A stretch of DNA of 64,000 nucleotides. Origin: Betaproteobacteria bacterium SCN1 (lineage in GTDB: Bacteria; Pseudomonadota; Gammaproteobacteria; Burkholderiales; Thiobacillaceae). The stretch's first letter is position 1; each line of letters opens with the position of its first letter. Shown here piece by piece: positions 27,133 through 36,319 of the stretch. The notes under the pieces were generated by a model that was not told the origin of the DNA, made no database searches, and saw nothing but the letters and a program-made list of their open reading frames with translations. Made by a program: the position numbers and the translations under genes. The stretch spans positions 159,791 to 223,790 of the forward strand of contig WBSF01000003.1 of assembly GCA_008923315.1 (NCBI GenBank). The letters run 5' to 3'.

Positions 27133-27138
27133 TATAAT
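27133..27138 (+). promoter_or_regulatory. -10 element of the tRNA-Thr gene
   Basis: A consensus TATAAT in GGCTATAATCACG, 10 bases before the tRNA 5' end. No clear -35 hexamer lies at 17 bases, since that position falls just after the sspB stop. Confidence 0.5.
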
Positions 27139-27147
27139 CACGCCCGC

Positions 27148-27222
27148 GCCGCTTTAGCTCAGGGGTAGAGCAACCGCCTTGTAAGCGGTAGGTCGTCCGT
27201 TCAAATCGGACAAGCGGCACCA
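27148..27222 (+). tRNA. tRNA-Thr (anticodon TGT)
   Basis: A complete 75-base cloverleaf with encoded CCA. The acceptor stem GCCGCTT pairs with AAGCGGC (27148-27154 with 27212-27218) and the discriminator is A. The anticodon stem ACCGC/GCGGT encloses the loop CTTGTAA with anticodon TGT at 27180-27182. The T arm is GTCCG-TTCAAAT-CGGAC. It reads ACA threonine codons. Confidence 0.95.
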
Positions 27223-27312
27223 GTTCCCGCCGTGCGCCGCCGTAAATGCCTCGGGCGAAATCCGCCCGCGAGCGGGGCGCGGCATACCCGAATCAGTCGA
27301 TACGCGGGGGCA

Positions 27313-28629
27313 TCATTCGATACCAAGCCGTTCCAGCCGGTAACGCAGGCTGCGAAAGGTGACGCCCAGCACGCGCGCAGCCGCGGTCTTGTTGTGGCGC
27401 GTCTGCTCCAGCGCCTCAAGGATCGCGGCACGTTCCATCTGATCGAGATAATCCTGCAACGGGTATTTGCTGTTCGGCGGGCTGTCGGCCGATGGTTGCG
27501 GGGCGATGTTGAGATCCGAAGCGGCGATGCGCTGGCCGTCGCACAGCGCAAGGGCGCGTTCGAGTATGTTTTCCAGCTCGCGCACATTGCCCGGGAAGGC
27601 GTAGGCACATAGTGCGGCTTCGGCATCTGGCGCAAGTGTGGCGCCGCCGCCCAGCTTGTCGAGCAGGGCGCGCGCGAGCATGGGGATGTCGTGCGCCCGT
27701 TCGCGCAGGCTCGGCATGGCGAGATCGATCACGTTCAGGCGGTAATACAGATCCTGGCGGAAGCGGCCGCTCTCGACGAGCGTGCCGAGGTTCTGGTGCG
27801 TTGCGCTCATGATGCGCACGTCGAGCGCTTCCTCGGCGGTGGCGCCGACCTTTCGTACTTTCTTTTCCTGCAGCACGCGCAGCAGCTTTACCTGCATGGC
27901 CAGCGGCAGATCGGCTACTTCGTCGAGGAACAGTGTGCCGCCTGCCGCTGCCTGAAAGAAACCGTCGCGGTCGTGGTCGGCCCCGGTGAACGCGCCTTTG
28001 CGGTAGCCGAAGAATTCGCTTTCCATCAGCGTCTCGGGGATGGCTCCGCAATTCACGGCGACAAAAGGCCTGTCGGCGCGGTTGCCGAGCTGATGGATCA
28101 ACCGCGCGGCGAGTTCCTTGCCGCTGCCTGATTCGCCGGAGACATGGACGGGTGCCTGCGTACGCGCCAGCTTGGCGATGCGCGCCCGGACGTCGCACAT
28201 GGCCGGCGAATCGCCGATGAGCGTGCGCGACGGGTCGGCTGGAGGGGGTGTGGCTGGCGAGGGGACGTGCAGCGCCGATTTGACGAGTGCGCGCAGCTGG
28301 TCGAGGGCGACCGGCTTGGCCAGATAGTCGAACGCCCCGGCCTTGAGAGCGGCCACGGCATTGCCGGCATTGCCGTAAGCCGTAATTACAGCCACGGGCA
28401 CGGGGTTGGGCAGGGCGTTTGCGCTGGCGATCACATCGAGGCCGTCGCCATCTCCCAGACGCATGTCGGTGAGACAAAGGCTGTAGCGGTTGCGGGCGAG
28501 TCTGCTGCGGGCTTCCGAAACGCTGGCGGCCCGGTCGGTTTCGAGACCCAGTTTGACCAGCGCCAGCTCCATGAGATCGAGCAGGTCGGGCTCGTCGTCC
28601 ACCAGCAGGATGCGCGGCGATACGGCCAT
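27313..28629 (-). CDS. pilR: sigma-54-dependent response regulator PilR
   Basis: This 438-residue NtrC-family regulator starts MAVSPRILLVDDEPDLLDLM. The receiver has Asp55 in LTDMRLGDGDG. The AAA+ domain shows Walker A GESGSGKELAAR, the sigma-54 contact GAFTGADHDRDG, and Walker B GGTLFLDEVADLP. A Fis-type helix-turn-helix is at the end (NKTAAARVLGVTFRSLRYRL). Together with PilS it controls pilin transcription. The stop of pilS overlaps its ATG (TAATG). Confidence 0.93.
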   Translation of the reverse strand: MAVSPRILLVDDEPDLLDLMELALVKLGLETDRAASVSEARSRLARNRYSLCLTDMRLGDGDGLDVIASANALPNPVPVAVITAYGNAGNAVAALKAGAFDYLAKPVALDQLRALVKSALHVPSPATPPPADPSRTLIGDSPAMCDVRARIAKLARTQAPVHVSGESGSGKELAARLIHQLGNRADRPFVAVNCGAIPETLMESEFFGYRKGAFTGADHDRDGFFQAAAGGTLFLDEVADLPLAMQVKLLRVLQEKKVRKVGATAEEALDVRIMSATHQNLGTLVESGRFRQDLYYRLNVIDLAMPSLRERAHDIPMLARALLDKLGGGATLAPDAEAALCAYAFPGNVRELENILERALALCDGQRIAASDLNIAPQPSADSPPNSKYPLQDYLDQMERAAILEALEQTRHNKTAAARVLGVTFRSLRYRLERLGIE

Positions 28630-30212
28630 TATGCGGGTTCTCCCAAGCTCAGCCGGAAACGTGCGCCGGATGTCGACGGCATATAGCGCAGACTCGCGTG
28701 ATTGGCTTCGGCAAGTTCGCGGGCGAGGAACAGGCCGAGCCCCGTGCCCTGCGCGTCGGTCGTGAAGAATGGTTCGAACAGTTTGCTCCGGTGTTCGGGC
28801 TCGACGCCCGGTCCGTCGTCGATGACGTCGAGCATGACGCGCTCATCGTGCATGTGGGCTTCCACCCGCAGGCTGCCGGGCTGTTTGCGTGAAAAACGCC
28901 AGGCATTGCGCAGCAGATTCCAGACGATCTGGCGCAGATGATCGGTGTCGAAGTGAAAATGCAGGGGGAAGGGCATGTCCACAATGACGGACTCATCCGG
29001 AATTTCTTCAGTCTGCCGCAGTTCCTCGATCAGGGCGAGCAGCCTGTCGTTGTCGATCTCGACCGGACGCATGCGGTCGCGGCGGTTCAGGGTCAGCACT
29101 TCCTCGACCAGGCGGTCGAGGCGGCGCGCGTTGTTTTCGATGATCGTCGTCAGCTTGGCCGCCCCCGGGTCTCCGCCTTGTTCGTGCAGCAGCTGCGCCG
29201 CCTGGGTGATGGCGGACAGCGGATTGCGGATTTCATGCGCGATATTGGCAGTCAGGCGTCCCAATGCCGCCAGCTTCAGACGTTGTGCGGCCTGATCGGC
29301 CAGATTCTGATCTTCGAGCATCAGAATCTGGCTGTCGTCGGAAGCGGCCAGCGGGATACAGCGGATACGCAACCGGACGTCGTGTATTTCGACGGTGCGG
29401 GCGCCTGGCGAGCAGGATGCCGGCAAGGCGGCCGCGAGTTCCGGCGCACAGGTGTCCAGGCGCGTACGCCCCGGCGTGATCTCCGACGTGACGCCCAGCA
29501 ATGCACGTGCGCGCCGGCTCATGTGGCGAATGATGCCGTCGCCGCGGAGGGCAAGCAGGCCTTCCGGAGAATTCTCGATGGCCAGGGCGTTGATGCGGTT
29601 GAGCAGGGCAAGCTCCTCGGCCTGGCGCTGGGCCAGCCGTTCGGAGCGCAGGGCGCGCTGCGTCAGCGTGTGGGCGAGCCAGCCCACGGCAAAGTAGCCG
29701 GCGCACAGCAATCCGATCTGGAAAAAGCTGTCCAGACTCCGGTCGCTTCCGAGTGTGCTGAAAGTGTGCTGCAGCAGCAATGCGATAGAAGCGATCGCGG
29801 CATAAAGCAGGGTGAGCCGGCCACTGCCGACCAGCCCCCCCGAAGCAATGGTGATTACCAGCAACAGGCCCAGGCCATTGGCGAGGCGCTCGCTCGTGCC
29901 CATCATCAGGATCGCGAAAACGATGTCGACGACGATGTGGGCGGTGAGCTGTATCTGGAATCTGGGCCAGCGCGCCCGGATGCCGAGGACGAACAGCGCG
30001 GCAAGCACGAGATAGGCATAGGCATAGCCCTGGAAACGGATGCCCATGCCCGTATTGAAAAGGTCGGGGTTGTCGCCGAACAGCAGGCCGGTGAATACCA
30101 GTGCGACGGCCAGCGTCAGCCGGTAGAGATTGAAATAGTCGAGACTGCGCCAGTGCGACGCGTAGTAGGCCGTAGCGGCTTGGCGGGGTCTCGCGTCCGC
30201 CGCTGCGCTCAT
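28629..30212 (-). CDS. pilS: sensor histidine kinase PilS
   Basis: This 527-residue membrane kinase has about six N-terminal hydrophobic segments (LYRLTLAVALVFTGLLF to GYFAVGWLAHTL). A PAS-like linker follows, then the H box LTANIAHEIRNPLSAITQAA, the N box LRQIVWNLLRNAWRFS, G1 VIDDGPGVEPEH and G2 TDAQGTGLGLFLARELAE. It is the partner of PilR. Its ATG overlaps the stop of the upstream zinc-ribbon gene (ATGA). Confidence 0.92.
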   Translation of the reverse strand: MSAAADARPRQAATAYYASHWRSLDYFNLYRLTLAVALVFTGLLFGDNPDLFNTGMGIRFQGYAYAYLVLAALFVLGIRARWPRFQIQLTAHIVVDIVFAILMMGTSERLANGLGLLLVITIASGGLVGSGRLTLLYAAIASIALLLQHTFSTLGSDRSLDSFFQIGLLCAGYFAVGWLAHTLTQRALRSERLAQRQAEELALLNRINALAIENSPEGLLALRGDGIIRHMSRRARALLGVTSEITPGRTRLDTCAPELAAALPASCSPGARTVEIHDVRLRIRCIPLAASDDSQILMLEDQNLADQAAQRLKLAALGRLTANIAHEIRNPLSAITQAAQLLHEQGGDPGAAKLTTIIENNARRLDRLVEEVLTLNRRDRMRPVEIDNDRLLALIEELRQTEEIPDESVIVDMPFPLHFHFDTDHLRQIVWNLLRNAWRFSRKQPGSLRVEAHMHDERVMLDVIDDGPGVEPEHRSKLFEPFFTTDAQGTGLGLFLARELAEANHASLRYMPSTSGARFRLSLGEPA

Positions 30213-30436
30213 TTTTTGCCGAGTTGCTTGTGCTCAGGGGTGCAGTAGAAATCGCCGCCGGAATAGATTGCTTCGCTGCGCGGCAGGTTTACGCCGCAAT
30301 GCGCGCACTTGACCATGTTTTCGACCGCGTCGCTTTCGCGTACTGGCGGTCTGGCATTCTGGAGCGACCGCTGATACGCCTTGAAAATTGCAAACACGAT
30401 GAAACCGATTGCAATCAGCAGCAGGATCTTGAGCAC
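30209..30436 (-). CDS. PP0621-family small membrane protein with zinc-ribbon-like tail
   Basis: A 75-residue protein from GTG 30436 starting MLKILLLIAIGFIVFAIFKA, one membrane helix. A cytoplasmic tail follows with the MVKCAHCGVNLPRSEA and GGDFYCTPEHKQLGK motifs, a CxxC-x(n)-C-x3-H zinc-binding pattern. The PP0621 family is regularly found upstream of pilS in betaproteobacteria, and here the two overlap by four bases. Function unknown. Confidence 0.85.
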   Translation of the reverse strand: MLKILLLIAIGFIVFAIFKAYQRSLQNARPPVRESDAVENMVKCAHCGVNLPRSEAIYSGGDFYCTPEHKQLGKK

Positions 30437-30651
30437 GTGATTCCCCTGAAAAACCGGTGCAGGATAGCACGAGGCATCGAAACCCGTCTGGCCTGGGCTG
30501 GCGCGTGGGCGCCGGCCCCCCGCGTACCAGGCTGGATGCGCCGCGCATAGCGTCACGGTTCGGGGCATCCCGGCCGGAGCACAGGGCGGGTTTTCCCTTC
30601 TCGCGAGGACTTTGTTATTCTTTCCGGAACATACAACAGGCTGTCGGTATC

Positions 30652-30668
30652 AGGGGAGTGTTTTGCTG
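30652..30668 (+). promoter_or_regulatory. possible sigma-54 promoter of the PEP-CTERM gene
   Basis: GG at 30653-30654 and GC at 30665-30666 are separated by exactly 10 bases and end in TTTTGCTG, like the TTGCW -12 element. It lies 40 bases before the start of the PEP-CTERM gene. The -24 side (GGGGAG) is weak against TGGCAC. A similar site precedes epsD at 33171. Confidence 0.35.
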
Positions 30669-30706
30669 CGTGCATGTGCGCACGGCGGGTTGGAGATTTT
30701 GCATAG

Positions 30707-31429
30707 ATGATGATCCGGATCAAGTCCATTCTGGGCGTTGCTGCTTTCGCCGTGTCGGCGCAGGCGCTGGCGGTGCCTGTCACGGTCGTGGGTTCAACCG
30801 TGAGCTTTACCTTTGACAGCGCGCTTGCCGGGCTCTTCGGGGCACCCGCCGTGAACGGCGACGCGCTGTATTTCACGCCGACTTCGTTCAAGGCGCAGTC
30901 GAGCAGCGGCGCAGGGTTCGTGGTAACGAGCCAGACCTTCAACGTCGCGGTGACGGCCAACGCCGGATACCAGATCGCCGGCGCCACGCTGACCGAAAGC
31001 GGCGACTATTTCAACATCAACACCAATTTCGCGGGCAACGAGGGGGTGGCCGTCAGCGGACAGTTCATCCTGCGCGATCTGGAATCGCCCTTCGCGGCCC
31101 CGGCGACGGCGGGTATCGTTGCATCGACGCCGCTGACCGCAACCACATCGCTGGCGACTTTCGGCACGACCACCTGGGCTGCGGGGGCCAGCGTCAACGT
31201 TCCGCTCGGGTGGGGCGGGCAGGACGGCATCGTAGGGGGCGTCAATGTCACGCTGCAGGATATTCTGATCGCCAGCAGCCTGAATGCGGCGAGCAGTGCA
31301 TTCATCGAGAAAAAATTCGCGGGTATCGAAATCGTTACGACCCCGGTTCCCGAACCTGCGAATTACGCCATGTTTCTCGCGGGGCTCGGCCTGCTCGGCT
31401 ATTTCGCCCGGCGCAGGGCTGTGGCATAA
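30707..31429 (+). CDS. PEP-CTERM sorting domain protein
   Basis: A 240-residue exported protein with a signal peptide (MMIRIKSILGVAAFAVSAQA). The Ser/Thr/Ala-rich beta body is low in charge. The C-terminal sorting signal VPEPANYAMFLAGLGLLGYF plus ARRRAVA has the VPEP motif, a hydrophobic helix and an Arg-rich end. Exosortases cleave such signals, and XrtB is encoded 9 kb downstream. The body has no domain that I recognise. It stands alone, with a terminator behind it. Confidence 0.88.
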   Translation: MMIRIKSILGVAAFAVSAQALAVPVTVVGSTVSFTFDSALAGLFGAPAVNGDALYFTPTSFKAQSSSGAGFVVTSQTFNVAVTANAGYQIAGATLTESGDYFNINTNFAGNEGVAVSGQFILRDLESPFAAPATAGIVASTPLTATTSLATFGTTTWAAGASVNVPLGWGGQDGIVGGVNVTLQDILIASSLNAASSAFIEKKFAGIEIVTTPVPEPANYAMFLAGLGLLGYFARRRAVA

Positions 31430-31448
31430 GGCCGCAGCACGCCACGAC

Positions 31449-31476
31449 AAACGGCTTCCTGCGGGAAGCCGTTTTG
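31449..31476 (+). terminator. rho-independent terminator after the PEP-CTERM gene
   Basis: The 11-bp stem AAACGGCTTCC / GGAAGCCGTTT (31449-31459 with 31464-31474) has a TGCG loop, and the right arm runs into TTTTGCTTTT. Confidence 0.85.
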
Positions 31477-31611
31477 CTTTTGGGCTCGCCGTCGGGTTTG
31501 CACGGCATCTCCCGCAGGCAGGGTCTGGTAAATTGCGGGCATGTTCCGCATCAGGCGCCATCGCCCGCGCGCGGCAATGTGAACGCAACACGGGCCTGAA
31601 ATACTCGAAGA

Positions 31612-32994
31612 ATGACGAATCACACGCAGTGGCTGTTCAGACAGCAGCTTTCCGTTGTCTCGCTGACCAAGATCCTGCTGGACCCGATGGTGGCCGTGCT
31701 GGTCCTGATCGGCTGCGCGATCTATTTCGACGAGCCTTTCCGGGGGCCGTACCCGATTCTGGCGCTCATCGTCTTCACGCTCACGTTTCCGGGCAAGTGG
31801 CCCGAGGTCAATCTGAGGGCATTCTGGTACGAGATCGTCATGCCCTGGTTTTTCCTGTCCGGCCTGATCCTGCTGTTCGGCTTTTCCACCGGATATCTGG
31901 ACTGGTTTCCGCCGCGTCTGGTCATGGCCTGGATGCTCATTACGCCTGTTGCCATGTGGGCGGCCCACCGGGTTGTCAGGAAGATATTGCCCCGTCTGCT
32001 GCTGCTCGAAGGGGGGCGCCGCCGCGCCGTCATCGTGGGGGCCGGACATCTCGGGACCGAATTGCGCGGCCGTTTTGCCGGCGACCGGTCGCTGGGCGTA
32101 GACGTCGTCGGTTTTTTCGATGACCGCGCCATGGCGCGTACCGAACTGGTCGATCCCGGAAAACTGCTGGGCAAGCTCGCGGATATCCCCGGATACGTCA
32201 ATCAGCATGCCATCGATCTGGTCTACATCACGTTGCCCATGGCCTCGCAGCCGCGCACGATGACCCTGCTCGACGCCCTGCGCGATACCACGGCCTCGGT
32301 CTATTTCGTTCCCGACATTTTCGTGTCCGACCTGATCCAGGCGCGCGTCGATCACATTCACGGCATGCCCGTCGTCGCGTTGACCGAATCGCCTACGCTG
32401 GGGGTTTCGGGCATCGGCAAGCGCATCAGCGACGTCATCATCGCGGGCGTCATCCTGCTGTTGATCTGGCCGCTCCTGCTCGCGACAGCGGCCGGCGTGA
32501 AGCTCTCCTCGCCCGGTCCGGTGATTTTCAGGCAGAGGCGCTACGGCCTCGACGGGCAGGAGATCATCGTCTACAAATTCCGTTCCATGACGGTCTGCGA
32601 GGATGGTGACAGCGTCAGGCAGGCCGGCCGCAGCGACAACCGGATCACCCGGTTCGGCGCGTTCATCCGCAAGACCTCGATCGACGAATTGCCGCAGTTC
32701 ATCAACGTTCTGCAAGGCCGCATGAGCGTCGTCGGGCCGCGTCCCCACGCGGTTGCGCACAACGAACAATACCGGAAGCTCATCAAGGGCTACATGCTGC
32801 GCCACAAGGTCAAGCCCGGCATCACCGGCTGGGCGCAGGTCAACGGCCTGCGCGGCGAAACCGAGACGCTCGACAAGATGCGCGCACGCATCCAGTACGA
32901 CATCGACTACATGCGCAACTGGTCGCTCATGTTCGACCTGATGATCATCGCCAAGACCCTGGCGGTGGTATGGCGCGATCAGAACGCGTACTGA
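31612..32994 (+). CDS. undecaprenyl-phosphate phosphosugar transferase (WcaJ/EpsB type)
   Basis: This 460-residue polyprenyl glycosylphosphotransferase probably loads the first sugar of the exopolysaccharide repeat onto undecaprenyl phosphate. It has four N-terminal helices, a Rossmann-like central part (RRRAVIVGAGHLGTELRGRF) and the bacterial sugar transferase domain: ISDVIIAGVILLLIWPLLLA, PVIFRQRRYGLDGQEI, YKFRSMTV, RKTSIDELPQFINVLQGRMS and VGPRPHAVAHNEQYR. It opens the eps region. The sugar (glucose or other) cannot be told from sequence alone. Confidence 0.9.
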   Translation: MTNHTQWLFRQQLSVVSLTKILLDPMVAVLVLIGCAIYFDEPFRGPYPILALIVFTLTFPGKWPEVNLRAFWYEIVMPWFFLSGLILLFGFSTGYLDWFPPRLVMAWMLITPVAMWAAHRVVRKILPRLLLLEGGRRRAVIVGAGHLGTELRGRFAGDRSLGVDVVGFFDDRAMARTELVDPGKLLGKLADIPGYVNQHAIDLVYITLPMASQPRTMTLLDALRDTTASVYFVPDIFVSDLIQARVDHIHGMPVVALTESPTLGVSGIGKRISDVIIAGVILLLIWPLLLATAAGVKLSSPGPVIFRQRRYGLDGQEIIVYKFRSMTVCEDGDSVRQAGRSDNRITRFGAFIRKTSIDELPQFINVLQGRMSVVGPRPHAVAHNEQYRKLIKGYMLRHKVKPGITGWAQVNGLRGETETLDKMRARIQYDIDYMRNWSLMFDLMIIAKTLAVVWRDQNAY

Positions 32995-33170
32995 GCGCAG
33001 CGGAATCGCGGTCGCCGGATCGATTTTGCCCGGGGCATTGCCGGAACCTATCCAGATCATCCGTTTTGCGGATAGCCGGGTCCGCGGATTCGAGGATAAA
33101 TATCTCTTGCGCCGGTCATAAATATATTCAGCAGCCTGCGTCACCTCGCCACATGGCTCCGGCGTCTGCC

Positions 33171-33186
33171 GGCTGTACGTTTGCTG
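33171..33186 (+). promoter_or_regulatory. possible sigma-54 promoter upstream of epsD
   Basis: GG (33171-33172) and GC (33183-33184) are separated by 10 bases and end TTTGCTG. It lies 50 bases before epsD, in the 240-base gap after the phosphosugar transferase gene. The TTTGCTG -12 half matches the site before the PEP-CTERM gene. Rest of the gap: no gene seen. Confidence 0.35.
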
Positions 33187-33235
33187 TAACATTTGCTCCA
33201 CATAATTCCCCTATGGTCTGGATCGAGGAGTCGAC

Positions 33236-34189
33236 ATGCACGTTTTCAAGAAGCTTTACCTGCCCCTGATGATCGCGGTTGCGCTGACGGCCGGCTGCGG
33301 CGACAAGAAGGAGGGCGCGGCGGAGGGCGAGAAAGCGGCAACGCAGGTCGCGGCAAAGGTCAATGGCACCGAGCTGACGGTGCATCAGGTGAATTATGCG
33401 TTGCAGCGCATACCCAACCTCGACCCGGCGCAGTCCAAAACCGCTTCCGTGCAGGTGCTGAAGAATCTGGTCGATCAGGAGCTGCTGGTGCAGAAGGCGG
33501 AAGCCGACAAGCTCGACCGCGATCCGAACGTGGTACAGGCGCTGGATGCCGCGCGACGCCAGATCCTTGCCGAGGCCTGGATGAGCCGCAAGCTGGGCAC
33601 GCCCGCCGAACCTACCGATACCGAGATTTCGGAGTATTACGACCAGCATCCGGAGCTGTTCTCGCAGCGCAAGATCTATCGCCTGCAGGAAATCTCGATC
33701 AAGGCGCCCAAGGACAAGGCTGAAGCGATCCGCAGCCGGTTGACCGCTTCCCGCAATCTGAATGAATTCGCCGAATGGCTGAAGTCGCAGAATCTGCCGG
33801 CCAAGGCGGCGCAGGGCGTGAAGCCGGCCGAACAACTGCCGATGGAAATCCTGCCCAAGCTGGCCCAGATGCCGGACGGGCAGGCGATGGTGGTGAACAG
33901 CCCCGACGGCCTGCTGGTGATCGTGCTGGCCGATTCGCAACTGCAGCCCGCCACGCTGGAACAGGCCAAGCCTGCGATCGCACGTGCCTTGCAGCAGCAG
34001 GTGCGCCAGAAAGCCGCCAAGACCGAACTGGAAGCGTTGCGCACCGAGGCCAAGATCGAGTACCTGGGTGAGTTCGCCGATGCCGGCAAGGAAGCCGCGG
34101 CGCCTGCTGAAGCCGCCAAGCCTGCCGAACCCGCCGCGACCGACCCGGATGCCGATGCCATCAACAAGGGCCTTTCCGGCCTGAAGTAA
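33236..34189 (+). CDS. epsD: EpsD-type peptidyl-prolyl isomerase lipoprotein
   Basis: This 317-residue SurA/PrsA-like lipoprotein has a lipobox LTAGC with Cys21. The N-terminal SurA-like helices (VNGTELTVHQVNYALQRIPN, VLKNLVDQELLVQKAEADKL) lead to a reduced parvulin region. An Ala/Glu/Pro-rich tail ends the protein. EpsD proteins belong to methanolan-type exopolysaccharide operons and probably fold export components in the periplasm. A tagtctggatcgaggag ribosome-binding region precedes the ATG. Confidence 0.85.
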   Translation: MHVFKKLYLPLMIAVALTAGCGDKKEGAAEGEKAATQVAAKVNGTELTVHQVNYALQRIPNLDPAQSKTASVQVLKNLVDQELLVQKAEADKLDRDPNVVQALDAARRQILAEAWMSRKLGTPAEPTDTEISEYYDQHPELFSQRKIYRLQEISIKAPKDKAEAIRSRLTASRNLNEFAEWLKSQNLPAKAAQGVKPAEQLPMEILPKLAQMPDGQAMVVNSPDGLLVIVLADSQLQPATLEQAKPAIARALQQQVRQKAAKTELEALRTEAKIEYLGEFADAGKEAAAPAEAAKPAEPAATDPDADAINKGLSGLK

Positions 34190-34283
34190 ACAGGCCACTG
34201 ACCCATCGGCACTGTACCCGCCGGCCAGGCGGGTGCCTGCCTTCCCGGGGCTTGATCTTGCCGCCTGAACCTGCGTTCCAGAC

Positions 34284-34943
34284 ATGTCTCCTGTTTTTGT
34301 CCGCGTTCTGCCGTTTGCGCTTTACATCGTCTTGCTCGCGCTGGAAGGCGCGCTAGCGGACTGGGCACCCGGCGTCGATGCACGCTGGCTCTACCCGCTG
34401 AAGGCGGGACTGGTGGCCTTGGCGCTGGTCGTGTTCTGGCGCCATTACGCCGAACTCAGAACCTGGGGACTGTCGTTCGCCAATCTCGCGCTGTCCGTTG
34501 CCGTCGGGCTGATCGTACTCGTGCTGTGGGTCAAGCTCGATGCGGGCTGGATGCTGATCGGCGATCCGGGTGCCGGTTACGACCCGCGTGATTCGGCAGG
34601 CCGGATCGACTGGATGCTGGTCGCTTTCCGCATCGCGGGCGCCGCCTTGGTGGTGCCGTTGATGGAAGAGCTTTTCTGGCGGTCCTTCCTGCAGCGCTGG
34701 GTGCAGCAGGCTGATTTTCTTGCGCTCGATCCGGCCCGCGTCGGCGTCAAGGCCCTGCTCATCGCCAGCGCCCTCTTTGCAGTGGAGCACCTGCAATGGT
34801 TTGCCGGCCTGATCGCCGGCCTGGCCTATGGCTGGCTTTACATCCGCACACGCACCCTGTGGGCACCGATCATCGCGCATGCCGTCACCAACGGCGGACT
34901 CGGCGCCTATGTCGTCGCAACGGGGCAATGGAGTTTCTGGTGA
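34284..34943 (+). CDS. CPBP/CAAX-type intramembrane protease of the exosortase locus
   Basis: This 219-residue membrane protein has about six helices and the CPBP motifs MEELFWRSFLQRW (EExxxR), FAVEHLQWFAGLIAGL (FxxxH) and APIIAHAVTNGG (HxxxN). It matches the CAAX-prenyl-protease-related family seen in exosortase/EPS clusters. The substrate is unknown; a maturation or anchoring role for a PEP-CTERM protein is inference. It overlaps epsL by 16 bases, or by 4 if epsL starts at GTG 34940. Confidence 0.85.
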   Translation: MSPVFVRVLPFALYIVLLALEGALADWAPGVDARWLYPLKAGLVALALVVFWRHYAELRTWGLSFANLALSVAVGLIVLVLWVKLDAGWMLIGDPGAGYDPRDSAGRIDWMLVAFRIAGAALVVPLMEELFWRSFLQRWVQQADFLALDPARVGVKALLIASALFAVEHLQWFAGLIAGLAYGWLYIRTRTLWAPIIAHAVTNGGLGAYVVATGQWSFW

Positions 34944-36178
34944 GGCTCGGGCCGGTGGCCTGCCTGGGGTGCGGGCTGGCCATGTGGGCAGCGGGTGCCG
35001 GCGCGCACGAGGGCGATACGTTCAGGCCGTTCGTGTCGGCCGGGTATTTTCAGGACAGCAACCTGTTCCGGCTGGCGGAAGGCGAGAGTCCGGGCACGCA
35101 GCGGGACGAGCGTTATGCACTCTACCAGGCGGGCGTCAATGTGGACTGGAAGCCGGGCAGGCAGCAGGTGCTCGTCAGCGCCACCAAGACCCTGGTCCGT
35201 TACGACCGCAATACCTTTCTCGATTTCGACGGCGAGGACCTGCAGGCCAGCTGGAACTGGCGTCTCGGCAATCGCCTGTCAGGCCGGCTGGGCGCGGCCA
35301 AATCCACCAGTCAAAGCAGTTTCAACGACATCGGACTGGTGAACAACCAGGTCGACCGCGAACGGCGCTTCGTGCGGATGGAATGGGAACTGCATCCGCG
35401 CTGGCGTCTCGGCGGCGGATTCGACCGGACGGACAATACCAACAGCGCGCCAAGCCAGGTGTCGCAGGATGTCGAGCTGCATGCGAGCGACATGATCCTG
35501 ACGTATCTGACGCCCAAGGGCAGTCGCCTGAGCGTACAGGTCCGGCACGTCGAGGCCGACTATCCCACGATGCAGGTGCTGTCCGGGTTTCCGCCCTTTT
35601 TCGCCACGCTGGCGGACAACAGTTTCCGCCAGAACGAATACAACCTGCTGGGCGAATGGCAATTCGACGGCAAACTCAAGCTGCGCGGCCAGGCGGGCTG
35701 GGTGGCGCGGCAGTATGACAATGGGCTCAAGTCGGCGCAGGTCATGTTCCCCACGCTGGTCGAGCGCCCCGATTTCAGCGGCGTGGCAGGCCGGCTGTCC
35801 GCCGACTGGTATCCCACCGGCAAGACGCTGGTCAGCACCGCCGTCTATCAGGAACTGGGCGGCGCTACCGACATCAATGCCAGTTCGGTGCTCAAACGCG
35901 GCGCCAGTCTCTCGGGTGTCTGGCTGATCCGCGAGAAGTGGCGGATGAGCGCCAGCGCGAGTTACGAGAACCGGGATTTTCGCGGAGATCCCGGCACGGT
36001 GCCCGGGCTGGCCCGGCGCAACGACGATACGGTGAGCGGCAATCTCGGTTTGAGCTACCGCCCCATCGAAGCAGTGTCGGTCGATCTCGGCCTGCAGGCG
36101 GGCCAGCGGGAATCGAACATTGCCAGCGACGACTACACCTTTCGCACCCTGTATGTGAATGTGCGGGGGGATTTTTGA
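34928..36178 (+). CDS. epsL: EpsL-type outer-membrane polysaccharide biosynthesis protein
   Basis: This 416-residue predicted outer-membrane beta-barrel has a signal peptide (MEFLVRLGPVACLGCGLAMW...GAGA). The family opening FRPFVSAGYFQDSNLFRLAE is followed by many alternating Arg/Tyr strands and a final strand TFRTLYVNVRGDF with a terminal Phe. EpsL is defined as the XrtB/PEP-CTERM-associated outer-membrane protein. A GTG at 34940 overlapping the stop of the preceding gene (GTGA) could be the true start. Confidence 0.85.
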   Translation: MEFLVRLGPVACLGCGLAMWAAGAGAHEGDTFRPFVSAGYFQDSNLFRLAEGESPGTQRDERYALYQAGVNVDWKPGRQQVLVSATKTLVRYDRNTFLDFDGEDLQASWNWRLGNRLSGRLGAAKSTSQSSFNDIGLVNNQVDRERRFVRMEWELHPRWRLGGGFDRTDNTNSAPSQVSQDVELHASDMILTYLTPKGSRLSVQVRHVEADYPTMQVLSGFPPFFATLADNSFRQNEYNLLGEWQFDGKLKLRGQAGWVARQYDNGLKSAQVMFPTLVERPDFSGVAGRLSADWYPTGKTLVSTAVYQELGGATDINASSVLKRGASLSGVWLIREKWRMSASASYENRDFRGDPGTVPGLARRNDDTVSGNLGLSYRPIEAVSVDLGLQAGQRESNIASDDYTFRTLYVNVRGDF

Positions 36179-36319
36179 GAATGCGCGCCGCCATGCGTCC
36201 GCCGGCCCCGTATCGGCAGTCTTCCCGGGGCGCAGAAGGCCGATGCGGGACGCATGAGGGGGCGCAGTGTCCCTGTCATGCGAATCCTGTACCGTGCGCC
36301 TGATTTTCTGGAGAGTGGA

